A stretch of 64,000 nt of DNA from contig CATQHL010000001.1 in assembly GCA_958295925.1 (NCBI GenBank), forward strand, positions 1,966,780-2,030,779, in the 5' to 3' direction. The stretch's first letter is position 1; each line of letters begins with the position of its first letter. The position numbers and the translations under genes were made by a program. A model generated the notes under the pieces. The model had not been told where the DNA came from. It saw only the letters and a program-made list of their open reading frames with translations, and searched no databases. The DNA is from an uncultured Acidimicrobiales bacterium. GTDB taxonomy: Bacteria > Actinomycetota > Acidimicrobiia > Acidimicrobiales > CATQHL01. Positions 34,848 through 43,543 of this stretch are shown in pieces.

Positions 34848-35807
34848 TTGCAGAGTCTGAGAAGGGCCGGATTGTTGAGCACTGGGTTGCTCGGCGCATC
34901 GGCGGTGCTGGCGGTGGCGCTTTCCTGTTCATCCGGCGCCGATCCCCCCGGCACGGGCTCCGCCCCCGAAGCCCTCTCGCAGCCGGACGCCGCTGCTTCC
35001 GAAGAACAGGGGGCTTTCTCCCTGGGAGCCGATCCCCCGGAGGCGGGCGCACCGGGTGCCGAGCAGAACGCCGAGCCTCAAACGGCGCTGGGGCGCCTGC
35101 GGGCTCGCTACTTTCCGAAGTGGTCTTCCGAGCTGGACTGGGCGTTCCCTCCCGAGGTGTGCAAGAGCGCCTGGGAACTCGACGCCATCGCAGCACCGAC
35201 AGACTACGTCGATTCGCAGGTGCTGGGCGACGCCCACAAGGCTGCCGCCTTGGCGGTGATGCGGTACGAACTTCTCACCTCCCGCGCATTGTTCGAGCCG
35301 AGCGTGCTTTCGCAGGTCTGCGTCGCGACGGTCGCCCTGCCTCCCGCCCGCACGACGAACCTGGAGGTGCTGGCGTCCTACATTGATCGTGAAAGCCGCC
35401 GCGCCGAAACCCCAAATCACCCCGAGGCGGTCGAGATAATCGCCGAAGCGCCGGCTGCAGTCCTGGCCGTCGCATGCGTGAAGCCCGGCTACGCCACAGT
35501 CCTGTCAGCCGATGGCGAGGTGTTGGAGCAGCCTCAGGCGCCTGCCCGTCTGCAGACATACATGCTGGCGCTGGCCTCAGGTCAGGAGGATCAAGTCGCA
35601 GACGTCACCCTGCGCGTCTCCCGCCTGTTCCACCGTCCCGCCGACAGCTGCGAGGAACTCCTAGAATGGGTAGGGGAATGGCGGCTGCAGGTGGAGGCGT
35701 GGATCGCCGAAGGCCAGTTGTGGTACGCCACCGATGTCAGGATCACCGAAGAAGGGCTATGCACGAACGAGCGCAGGGCCGAGGACTGCCCGCGAAACTG
35801 GACATGA
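34848..35807 (+). CDS. Predicted lipoprotein, unknown function
   Basis: A 319-residue exported protein. A signal sequence with RR near the start, a hydrophobic core to about residue 25 and LAVALSC as lipobox (Cys27) mark it as a lipoprotein. A Pro/Ala/Glu-rich linker (28-75) leads to a folded domain of about 240 residues with six Cys, probably disulfides, and several amphipathic helices (LGDAHKAAALAVMRYELLTS, LEVLASYIDRESRRAE). I recognise no family. TTG 34848 follows AGGA. Its stop codon overlaps the start of the next gene (ATGA at 35804-35807), so the two are translationally coupled and probably act together at the cell surface. Confidence 0.8.
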   Translation: MQSLRRAGLLSTGLLGASAVLAVALSCSSGADPPGTGSAPEALSQPDAAASEEQGAFSLGADPPEAGAPGAEQNAEPQTALGRLRARYFPKWSSELDWAFPPEVCKSAWELDAIAAPTDYVDSQVLGDAHKAAALAVMRYELLTSRALFEPSVLSQVCVATVALPPARTTNLEVLASYIDRESRRAETPNHPEAVEIIAEAPAAVLAVACVKPGYATVLSADGEVLEQPQAPARLQTYMLALASGQEDQVADVTLRVSRLFHRPADSCEELLEWVGEWRLQVEAWIAEGQLWYATDVRITEEGLCTNERRAEDCPRNWT

Positions 35808-38053
35808 GGAAAATCAGGCTCAACGACAACCAGGGGAGACCATCTAGCAGATTTCGCAGGCGGAGCCGCCTGATAACGGCCGCCTGCGTGTTGCTGATTA
35901 CGCTGGTGGCGGCCCCGTTGCCACCCGAAGCCCTGCCAGGGCCGCTCAAAGGCCTGGCAGCGCCCTCACCGGTTCAGGCTCAGGACGATCCAGACGACGA
36001 TGACGACGAACCGGATTACACCACAGGCACCCCGGGTTCCTGTCCGACCACTCCCGTCGGCTGGATAACGAAGACCGAGACCTGCGAATTGAACATTCCC
36101 GTCCCTTGCCCGACGGGCTATCCGAACCTTTCCCTGTCGTTTCCCTCCTACTGCTACACGGAAGCCGCAGGTACGGGATCTAAACCTCCGGAATGCTCCA
36201 ACCCCGGCGTAAGCAATGCGGTGGTCATCTCAGTTGACAGCGAGACTTGCCGAATACATGTATTGCGTACCTGTTCGACGGGAATCTTCTTCCGCCAGCG
36301 CTGGACGGAAGGCATCAACTGGGACGCAGACAACGACGGCGAAGTCGACTCCCAATACGACGCCAATGACGACGATCAAGTCGACGACGAGCACAACCTC
36401 TGGAGGTGCAAGGCGATTCAACGCCGTACATGGACCTGCCCGGACGGCTACCTGGCAAGCAACGAGTTCAACTCGTGTTATCGCCCCGCAAGCCAAGCAC
36501 TTGCAGGGAGGACGTCCCATCCGGCTTGCGACACCGTTAGCGGAGCCCCCACTTTCGCTGTTCTCGAATGCGGGAGTTACGCAGGCGACGATTACGACGA
36601 TTCCAGATTGTGCTCGAGCGTTTCAGGCGACTTCACGGCTGTAACAGGAGGGGCTGCGGCTCTCTACTGGTGCTCGTTTGACTCCGCAAAGCTGAGCGTG
36701 GATTGTAATAGGGCAACCACACCGAGCGGAGTCGACTGTGCTGCCAAGACTGCGTACTGCTTGATGCGGGCGAGCCGGACAGGGGGCTGCGACGTGATAA
36801 AGAGGAATCTGACCTGCGCCGGCCTTCAGGCGGCGTACATCGACGCCAGCGACAAGGTAATAGCCGGGCAGAATGCCACCAGCAACGGATGCACGCCTTG
36901 CCTGGTGTTGCCCTTTTCGAGCGTTTCTTCGGACTGTCCTGTGGAAATAGCCGGCCAACCTTCATATGCCACGGCGTACCTAAAAGACTTCATATCCCAA
37001 ACCAGAGCTCTTGGAAGAGACTTGCTGCGAGGTTCCGCTAGGTGTCAGCATCCTCCTCCGGGTCGTCTAGAGGTGCGCTCGGTTCACCAATCAAAACTAC
37101 CGGTGGTGAATACAGATATGATCTTCGATTTCGAAGATATTATAGCGTTTTCTTATGCAGAGCCCGATGAAGTCAATCCAATTATCAGGCTTGCCAGGAC
37201 TCAAGGAGGGACACAGACATCCTGGAAGTATGCAGGGGAGTGCATTGTTGATTGGCCCCCCGCATTCTTCATAAAAGTTGAGGAACTCTGGCCGGGTGAG
37301 AGCGCCGATCACAGAACGAGAATCACCAGATTGTTCGGGGCGGACGCACTGGACTGGTGGAATAATCTGACGACTGAGGAACAAACCAGGTTGACAACAG
37401 CGCGCGGCACTCTCTACTCGGCAGAACATGATTGCCATCATACGATGCCAATCTGGTGCAAATGGAGGCCGAAGAAGGCAGGCTATTACAGTATTACAGG
37501 TGTGACGATTGTACCGGCTGAATCAAAATCGTTTGCTTTGAGAGACACTGCTACCGGCAATCAGGTAAATATTTATTCAGAATCGAACGATCTCTGGGAA
37601 GCAACATTCCCGATAACACGGGAACAGGCGGAAACTGCGAAAGATGTGTGCGACATTAGACTTGAAGATGGCAGGAATATTAAGCTTCCTAGTTCATTCA
37701 TCAACGCAAATCATGAGGTAGTGAGTAGATATTACGCCGGTATCTTCGAGATTCATGTGGTTCAATTTACCGACTACCAGGGCAACCAGGCTGAAGTTCA
37801 TTATTTTGCCGGACACAATCAGATAACGAAGATAATAGATTCCAATGGAAACACATTCAAGGCAGACTACAATAGATCTACTAGCGACGAGTACAGAGTG
37901 GCTCTTCTCATAGGGAGTTTTTCCTCAGAACTAGCCAACTCCCCTGTGACTTGTGGTGCAGCGGACTGGCGTGACGGGCTTTATGTCACTACCGAGCCTG
38001 TTGGTGTTCAAGTCAACGAAATAAGCGTTCTTACCCGAAGTCCTACTAATTGA
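35804..38053 (+). CDS. Large secreted Cys- and Asp-rich protein, unknown function
   Basis: A 749-residue protein. A long signal peptide (RRRSRLITAACVLLITLVAA, likely cleavage after VQA near residue 57) is followed by an acidic DDPDDDDDE run. Residues 65-400 are very Cys-rich, with short Cys-spaced modules such as CPTTPVGWITKTETC and CPDGYLASNEFNSC. Near residue 173 DADNDGEVDSQYDANDDDQV contains two DxDxDG-like loops of the calcium-binding thrombospondin-3/dockerin kind. From about residue 400 the protein changes to ordinary alpha/beta composition, and the DNA becomes clearly AT-richer (from about 37090). ATG 35804 overlaps the upstream lipoprotein stop. I recognise no family. A cell-surface or matrix role is inference. 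Confidence 0.78.
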   Translation: MRKIRLNDNQGRPSSRFRRRSRLITAACVLLITLVAAPLPPEALPGPLKGLAAPSPVQAQDDPDDDDDEPDYTTGTPGSCPTTPVGWITKTETCELNIPVPCPTGYPNLSLSFPSYCYTEAAGTGSKPPECSNPGVSNAVVISVDSETCRIHVLRTCSTGIFFRQRWTEGINWDADNDGEVDSQYDANDDDQVDDEHNLWRCKAIQRRTWTCPDGYLASNEFNSCYRPASQALAGRTSHPACDTVSGAPTFAVLECGSYAGDDYDDSRLCSSVSGDFTAVTGGAAALYWCSFDSAKLSVDCNRATTPSGVDCAAKTAYCLMRASRTGGCDVIKRNLTCAGLQAAYIDASDKVIAGQNATSNGCTPCLVLPFSSVSSDCPVEIAGQPSYATAYLKDFISQTRALGRDLLRGSARCQHPPPGRLEVRSVHQSKLPVVNTDMIFDFEDIIAFSYAEPDEVNPIIRLARTQGGTQTSWKYAGECIVDWPPAFFIKVEELWPGESADHRTRITRLFGADALDWWNNLTTEEQTRLTTARGTLYSAEHDCHHTMPIWCKWRPKKAGYYSITGVTIVPAESKSFALRDTATGNQVNIYSESNDLWEATFPITREQAETAKDVCDIRLEDGRNIKLPSSFINANHEVVSRYYAGIFEIHVVQFTDYQGNQAEVHYFAGHNQITKIIDSNGNTFKADYNRSTSDEYRVALLIGSFSSELANSPVTCGAADWRDGLYVTTEPVGVQVNEISVLTRSPTN

Positions 38054-38138
38054 AGCTGCTCAAGTCCTGTTCGAAACCGATCGCAATACGTGCTACAACC
38101 TCGAAACGCGTTACAACCTCTAGCCCCTGATTGTCGCT

Positions 38139-38900
38139 TCAGCCCACGCCGAATCTGACGGCGGCCTCCATTGAGTCGAATCTGCGCAGGATGTCGTTTT
38201 GCAGAAATTGAAGGTCGGGGTTGCTCGGATGACGAGGCCGAGGCAGGTTGACGGGAATGTCGTCGAAAATCACGCCGCCGGGACGCATCATTATGATCCG
38301 GTCGGCGAGTTCCACCGCCTCGTTTACGTCGTGCGTCACAAGCAGGGCGGTCTTGCGGGTCTGCGACCAGATCTTTTGCAGGTAGTCGCGCAGGGAGCGC
38401 CCCGTAAGGGCGTCGAGGTGGCTGAAGGGCTCATCCATGAGCAGGATGTCGGGGTTCACAAGGAATGCCCGGGCGATGTTGACGCGCTGCTGCATTCCGC
38501 CTGAGAGCTGGGAAGGGTAGAGGTCGGCCACGTCGCCCAGCCCCACCATCGACAGATAGAACTCCGCTTCGCGCCGAGATCTGTCGGACTTGCGGTCCTG
38601 CACGAAAATCATGTTGTTGACCACCGTGCGCCAGGGCAGCAGGCGCGGTTCCTGGAACACGTAGCTGATGTGTGCCGGTACGCCGTCCTGGACGGAGCGG
38701 ACCGAGCCGGAGGTGGGCTGCTCCACGCCGGCCACGATGTTCAGCAACGTCGTCTTGCCACACCCCGACGGCCCCAGCACGGCTACGAGCACGTTGCCCG
38801 TAATCGACAGGTTCAGCCCGCCGAGCGCCTGCACCTGGTTGGGTTGATTTGCGGTTGGAGGAAATACCTTTGTGAGGTTTTCAATGAGTACCGTGGCCAT
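38139..38900 (-). CDS. ABC transporter ATPase (SsuB/TauB type)
   Basis: A 253-residue nucleotide-binding subunit. Walker [10 protein letters not shown] near residues 43-51, Q-loop [10 protein letters not shown] near 85-94, signature LSGGMQQRV near 134-142, Walker B ILLMDEPF near 156-163, and the switch His in VTHDVNEA near 193 are all intact. The sequence is of the nitrate/sulfonate/taurine importer group. It energises the two permeases encoded upstream; the ATG and the upstream stop overlap (TGATG), typical of translational coupling. It is the last gene of the five-gene operon running from 43482. Confidence 0.94.
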   Translation of the reverse strand: MATVLIENLTKVFPPTANQPNQVQALGGLNLSITGNVLVAVLGPSGCGKTTLLNIVAGVEQPTSGSVRSVQDGVPAHISYVFQEPRLLPWRTVVNNMIFVQDRKSDRSRREAEFYLSMVGLGDVADLYPSQLSGGMQQRVNIARAFLVNPDILLMDEPFSHLDALTGRSLRDYLQKIWSQTRKTALLVTHDVNEAVELADRIIMMRPGGVIFDDIPVNLPRPRHPSNPDLQFLQNDILRRFDSMEAAVRFGVG

Positions 38901-39847
38901 CAGTCCTGTCTTTTTCTGAGTCGTTTGCCTGAATTGTTTGTAGAGGCGTTGCTGTCGTCGTCGGTTTCTGCGAAGGTGAGCATCGGGGGCTCGTTCCAGC
39001 GGAAGGCGCGTCGCTCCACCGGGCGCAGCAAGAATCGGTCGAGAATCATGATCAACAGGATGAACAGCAGAATCCAGGTGGTGAAGCCCGGGTAGTCCTG
39101 AAAGTTGTACAGAGTCCGTGCTCGCCAACCAACACCCGAAGTGGCGCCGAACCACTCCACAATTATCAAGCTGTTCCAGCCGGCCATGAACGCCAAGCGA
39201 GTGCCTGTGATGGCGCTGGGAAGGGTTCCGCCCAGTATCAGGTGCTGGGTGCGTCGTAATAGGGGCACCCTGTAGGACGCACACATCTCGATGAGAGACC
39301 TGTCGATGTTGCGCACACCCGCGCTCACGCTGACGGCCACGAAGGGAGCCGCAGTCAGCACCACTGCCAGAATCGGCCCCTCCGAGGTGAGTCCGAACCA
39401 CAGAGTGGAGAGAAAAGCCCAAACCACCGACGGCAAAGCCAGTAAAACCAAGGTGGTGTCGTTCAGCAGCCCTCGTGCGTAGGTGGAAGTGCCAATCAGG
39501 ATTCCCAGCGCGAATCCGATGGGGACGCCGATCGCCATGCCGATGGCGTAGCGCATGAAACTGTTTCCAATCGGGCTCCAGAACAGGCCCTTGAAAGTCC
39601 CCCCATGCGTCCCTTCGGAGATCTCGATGATTAAAAAGCGGATCACCTCGGCGATGTTCGGGACTCGAATGTTGGTCAGAGCGACGAGCTGCCAGACGAT
39701 GATGATGATGGCGATGGCCAGCAGCCTCAAGAACCACGGACGGCTGAACAGGCCGCCCGGCTTTGCGGTCTGCGTCTTTTGAACCGAGCGTGCAGCGGTG
39801 TCGGTCAAGCTGTCGGGGAGGTGGGGCAGGCTGCTGAAGTCGGTCAT
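38900..39847 (-). CDS. ABC transporter permease (SsuC/TauC type)
   Basis: A 315-residue membrane subunit with about six helices after a 40-residue cytoplasmic N-terminus. The BPD transport loop (CASYRVPLLRRTQHLILGGTLPSAITGTRLAF, residues about 200-230) carries the EAA-type motif that docks on the ATPase. The C-terminal 35 residues are hydrophilic. It pairs with the second permease of the operon to form a heterodimeric channel. It overlaps the upstream permease by 4 bp and the downstream ATPase by 1 bp. Confidence 0.92.
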   Translation of the reverse strand: MTDFSSLPHLPDSLTDTAARSVQKTQTAKPGGLFSRPWFLRLLAIAIIIIVWQLVALTNIRVPNIAEVIRFLIIEISEGTHGGTFKGLFWSPIGNSFMRYAIGMAIGVPIGFALGILIGTSTYARGLLNDTTLVLLALPSVVWAFLSTLWFGLTSEGPILAVVLTAAPFVAVSVSAGVRNIDRSLIEMCASYRVPLLRRTQHLILGGTLPSAITGTRLAFMAGWNSLIIVEWFGATSGVGWRARTLYNFQDYPGFTTWILLFILLIMILDRFLLRPVERRAFRWNEPPMLTFAETDDDSNASTNNSGKRLRKRQD

Positions 39848-40689
39848 CTGGTCGCGGAGGGCTCAGCCGAACGCCAGTGGGACGCCCAGCGGTCTATTTG
39901 GCGCAATACGAGGTGTTCGAAGATCAGCATCAGTGCCACGAAGATGACAGTCCAGGCCAGCATCGCCTGCGTGTCGTAGCGCTCGAAGCTGGAGCGGATC
40001 TGGAATCCAACCCCCTGCGAAGAGGCGAAAATCTCGCTGAGAAGCTCCATTCTCCAAGCCACCGCAAAAGCCAGTCGAGCTCCGCTCAGCAAGGAGAGCA
40101 GGGAAGAGGGAAGCAGCACGTCGCGAGCGATCTGCTTTCGGGTACGACCGAAAGCCTCGCTCATAACGATCAGCCTGCGGTCGACCCCGGCGATTCCCTG
40201 CGCCACGTTCAAGGTGATGTACGGAATCGACACCAGCATCGTGGTCAGCACGGGGCCTATGGGAGATATCCCGAACAGAACCAGAGCCAGCACTGCGTAG
40301 CCAATCGTTGGAATGCTCACGATCAGCTGGAGAAAGCCTTGAAGAAGGTTTCTCCACCAGTCGCTGTAGGCGATCAGCAGACCGAGCACGCTTGAGATCA
40401 CGAGCGCCAGCAAGAATCCGCCGAGCAGCCTTAGGACGCTGTTCCCCAGGTCGGAACCGAAACCTGGGGTGGCAATGATCCTGCCCGCCCTCTGCAGAAC
40501 GAGATGCAAGGAGGGAAGGCGGGGGTCTCTGAAGACGATGTCGGAGAGGATGTACCAGATGCCGATGAAAGCACCCCAACCCAACAAGATGCTTGTGCGT
40601 GTTACCCAGCGCCGCCTGATGGAGCGGCGTATTTCGCGGTCGGAAAGCTGAGCGACGCTGTCGGGCGTGACTATGGACAAATCGCTCAT
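39844..40689 (-). CDS. ABC transporter permease (SsuC/TauC type)
   Basis: A 281-residue membrane subunit homologous to the next gene's product, with six helices and the docking loop SEAFGRTRKQIARDVLLPSS near residues 178-197. LLSGARLAFAVAWRMELLSE follows, as usual for sulfonate/nitrate-type permeases. ATG 40689 lies five bases after the solute-binding protein stop. It overlaps the downstream permease by 4 bp (ATGA). Confidence 0.92.
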   Translation of the reverse strand: MSDLSIVTPDSVAQLSDREIRRSIRRRWVTRTSILLGWGAFIGIWYILSDIVFRDPRLPSLHLVLQRAGRIIATPGFGSDLGNSVLRLLGGFLLALVISSVLGLLIAYSDWWRNLLQGFLQLIVSIPTIGYAVLALVLFGISPIGPVLTTMLVSIPYITLNVAQGIAGVDRRLIVMSEAFGRTRKQIARDVLLPSSLLSLLSGARLAFAVAWRMELLSEIFASSQGVGFQIRSSFERYDTQAMLAWTVIFVALMLIFEHLVLRQIDRWASHWRSAEPSATR

Positions 40690-40694
40690 CGGGA

Positions 40695-41876
40695 CTACTC
40701 CCCGCTACCCGAGAGGCGGTCGGTGAGGCGACCCAGGTCGCCGGACGTGTCGCCTTCACCTGAGCCGGGTATGAGGATGCTTTCCAGCAGCGATATCTCA
40801 TTGGCGAAGGAAAGGTCGAAGACGGGTTCCCCGGTTTCAGCATCGATGATTCCGGCCGTTCTTGCCAGGTTGAAGACTTGGGAATTGGTTTCTGCGTCGT
40901 CATTCCCCACGTAGACCGAGGGGGCGACCCAGTCGTGTTCGTCCACGTACGTGATCATCCAGGCGATCTCCTCGGGGGTGTCACTGGAGAAGTGGTGCGG
41001 ATAGTCTGCGATGATTTGGGCCTTGTTGATCTTCCATTCCTGAAGCGCCTTTTCCCACAGGGAGAGCAGAAAGTCCACCGATCGCTGGTTTTCCTCGAAC
41101 CAGGTCTGGTCCACCACGAAAGCGTCAGCAATCGGCAATTGAACAGTCGAACCCCCGGCAATCTCGTCTGCATAGATCTCGGCGGCCGATCTTCCGTCGT
41201 ATAAGGGCTTCAGATCGCCTGAAGCGACAAAGGAGGCGCTTGAATCCGGGAGGCAGATGCAGGCGTCCACCCCGCCGCGCACTACTTCGTCTGCGATGCT
41301 GGCGGCTTCCACCACTACAAGATCGAAGTCCCTTCCTCCTATCCGAAAGTCGAGGTCGTAGAGGTTCCGGGCGATAATCCCCCAGAGAAGGGTGGACTTG
41401 ACCGGGCTGTAGACGGCAATCCTCTTGCCACCCAGGTCGGAGAGCGAACGTGCCTGGGAGTGACGACTGACGGCCAGGAAGCTTCGGTCGAAGGTGTTCT
41501 TGCCTATGACTACGGCCTTTCGGCCGGACTGCTGCACGATCTCGGGCACATCCATGGCGTTGATCATCACCACGTCGGCGTGACCGCCGGCGAATGCCCC
41601 GAACTGGTCGAACAGGGAGTTCTCGTTAATTCTGACGTTCCAGGACTGCTCCCTTTCGGCTCGCAGGCCACTGTCTTTGAGCCAGTCCCAGAGCGGGTCT
41701 GGAGGTATGGCAAGGTTGATGACGCTTGGCTCGGCCTGCCCGGTCGAAGACGTGGGAGCGCCCGCGCCGCTGTTGTTACCCAGGGCGCTCTGCCCTCCGC
41801 CGCCACAACCCACCGCTGTTCCCAGGACTGCGACTAGAGCCAGAAGGGGGAGACCCGACCTGGAGCGCCTAGCCAC
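40695..41876 (-). CDS. ABC transporter solute-binding lipoprotein (NMT1/SsuA-like)
   Basis: A 393-residue lipoprotein (lipobox TAVGC, Cys24) with a Gly/Ser-rich linker. The mature part has the type II periplasmic-binding fold of the NMT1/SsuA group: INENSLFDQFGAFAGGHADVVMINAMD near residues 82-108, LGGKRIAVYSPVKSTLLWGIIARN near 148-171, and a tryptophan-rich helix region near 290. These proteins bind sulfonates, nitrate, thiamine precursors or aromatic acids; the ligand is open. It overlaps the upstream binding-protein gene by 8 bp and lies directly before the two permeases, so it is the natural receptor for them. Confidence 0.9.
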   Translation of the reverse strand: MARRSRSGLPLLALVAVLGTAVGCGGGGQSALGNNSGAGAPTSSTGQAEPSVINLAIPPDPLWDWLKDSGLRAEREQSWNVRINENSLFDQFGAFAGGHADVVMINAMDVPEIVQQSGRKAVVIGKNTFDRSFLAVSRHSQARSLSDLGGKRIAVYSPVKSTLLWGIIARNLYDLDFRIGGRDFDLVVVEAASIADEVVRGGVDACICLPDSSASFVASGDLKPLYDGRSAAEIYADEIAGGSTVQLPIADAFVVDQTWFEENQRSVDFLLSLWEKALQEWKINKAQIIADYPHHFSSDTPEEIAWMITYVDEHDWVAPSVYVGNDDAETNSQVFNLARTAGIIDAETGEPVFDLSFANEISLLESILIPGSGEGDTSGDLGRLTDRLSGSGE

Positions 41877-43482
41877 CAGAGGAACCTTCCACTCCTCGAT
41901 TCTCGATGTCGTCGGTCGCCGCTGTCACGTCTACCCACTCGGTCCCTTCCACTGGGCGCAGGCATCCCCAGGGGTTGAGCGCGCAAGTCGGGTCGGCTCT
42001 GAGAGCGCGCAACGTCCTTGCGCCGTTCCTGTCATCTGGGCTGAATCCGAGCGTGAGTCCATGTCTTGTCGTCATGCTGGTCTGTTCCAGGGCTGCGACG
42101 AAAGATTCCTGGGTGAGACTCACACCCGCCTTTGCCACTGCACCAAAAACCATGTCAAGCACGTCGCACGTAGACATCATCACCACCCAGGCGTCAGTAT
42201 GGTGCCGGTAGCCGAATGGGGCCATGTCCAAGGTGTTGCGCAGGGAGTGGCACCCCAAGTCTGAGCCGTCGAGAGGATCGCCCGGAGCGCGCCAGGAACT
42301 GGCCTGCCACAGGTTCTGGGCCTGGCGATCTGGCGCGTTCGAGAGAATAAGGCTTGCCGTCTGGATGTCATTTCCGATCCAAGTAGGAAGCCAGTCGATC
42401 AGTTCGGCCTGGACCATTAAGCGACGGGTGGTTGCCCAGCCACCCGTGGACGCTACTGCGGTTATCCCTTCAGATTGAAGTTGCGCAGCGACACCGGAGT
42501 AGTACTGGTCCAACTGTGTGAGGATTGCTTCTGCCTCAGCAGGTATGGGATCGCTGCGCTCACCCCTTTCGATCTGCCTCTTCCATTCCTCCAAAACCAC
42601 GAGTTCAAGTTCTTCAAACCCACTTTGAATGGGTACAAAGGAAACGAGATTCAGCCCTAGCCGCTCCGCTGCGGCTTTGGCGGTCTCGATAGCCAAGTTT
42701 GCTGTGGCCTCAGAGATCGCAGCTGCCCGAATTGCCTCCTCCGAGTCGTCAGCAGGCTGATCTGGGGCGATGTACAGGAGTGCAAGTCGATCATTACTGT
42801 CGATCCCCCCTATTTTCTTCGTCACTTCAAGGCTGCTCGCCAGCTGGTACTCCGTCGAGCCGCGGTCGTCGAAGACCTGCGGGCTCGCGCTTTCGAACTG
42901 CCAGTGCTCGAGCGAGGAGTTGATGGTGAACGTGGGGACTCTCCCGGCCAGGGTCAGACACCCGAATGTGACGTCAGACATCCGAAGGGAAAGCAGAATC
43001 AGCGGCTTTTTCTGAGGAAGTTCGGTGCAGATCCTGGTGAGGTCGGCAGCTGTCTCCTCGGGGTCGGTGATCCGGTAGATGTTTATGTCTGTCTCGAAGC
43101 AGTGACCGTTTACGCCGCCGAGTCGGTTGATTTCGTTGACGTAAGCGTTGAGCATGTGGTGGGGCGGCTCGATGTCGAGAGTTTGCAGGCCGAGTTCCGC
43201 AAGCCTGGAGAGGTCCGGACCTATCCAGGCGATCTTGAACGGTTCGGACGCGGACATGTCGCCGCTCATACAGTTGCCGCCACCAAGAGGAATTCCGCCC
43301 GCGGCTAAAATTCCTTGGCCTGTCCTGGAGTCTTCCAGCGTGCCGATTCCTGCCAGATCGCTGCCGTCGGCGATGCCGCTTGCAGTGGTTGACGGGGTGG
43401 CCCCCCCGCCGCAGGCGCCAGCAAACAGTGCGGTCAGGCACAGCAATGCCGGTAGGAAGACATTCCTGCGCGTTCTCATCAT
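41869..43482 (-). CDS. Type I periplasmic-binding (Leu/Ile/Val-like) lipoprotein
   Basis: A 537-residue lipoprotein (LFAGAC lipobox near residue 24). After a low-complexity linker, FKIAWIGPDLSRLAELGL starts a type I periplasmic-binding fold. The segments NAYVNEINRLGGVNGH, LALLYIAPD and GITAVASTGGWATTRRLMVQAE follow, as in branched-chain amino acid and amide receptors. Their usual partners are LivHMGF transporters, but here it opens an operon with a sulfonate-type permease and ATPase, next to a second, unrelated binding protein. It may deliver a ligand, sense it, or serve a transporter elsewhere. ATG 43482 is followed by a second ATG; no strong ribosome binding site is seen. Confidence 0.88.
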   Translation of the reverse strand: MMRTRRNVFLPALLCLTALFAGACGGGATPSTTASGIADGSDLAGIGTLEDSRTGQGILAAGGIPLGGGNCMSGDMSASEPFKIAWIGPDLSRLAELGLQTLDIEPPHHMLNAYVNEINRLGGVNGHCFETDINIYRITDPEETAADLTRICTELPQKKPLILLSLRMSDVTFGCLTLAGRVPTFTINSSLEHWQFESASPQVFDDRGSTEYQLASSLEVTKKIGGIDSNDRLALLYIAPDQPADDSEEAIRAAAISEATANLAIETAKAAAERLGLNLVSFVPIQSGFEELELVVLEEWKRQIERGERSDPIPAEAEAILTQLDQYYSGVAAQLQSEGITAVASTGGWATTRRLMVQAELIDWLPTWIGNDIQTASLILSNAPDRQAQNLWQASSWRAPGDPLDGSDLGCHSLRNTLDMAPFGYRHHTDAWVVMMSTCDVLDMVFGAVAKAGVSLTQESFVAALEQTSMTTRHGLTLGFSPDDRNGARTLRALRADPTCALNPWGCLRPVEGTEWVDVTAATDDIENRGVEGSSGG

Positions 43483-43543
43483 TTGGTGCCTGAACGAATT
43501 TGGTGGAAAAAATTAGTCACAAATGTCATGGGGAAATAGGTGT

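Noticed and set aside
35474-35803. N-terminal extension of the large secreted protein upstream of ATG 35804
   Set aside because: It is a shadow of the lipoprotein gene. A proper signal peptide starts at 35804 and the ATGA overlap fixes the start.
38901-39737. Extension of the ABC ATPase into the upstream permease gene
   Set aside because: It is the wrong frame of the permease. The ATPase starts at ATG 38900, directly coupled to the permease stop.
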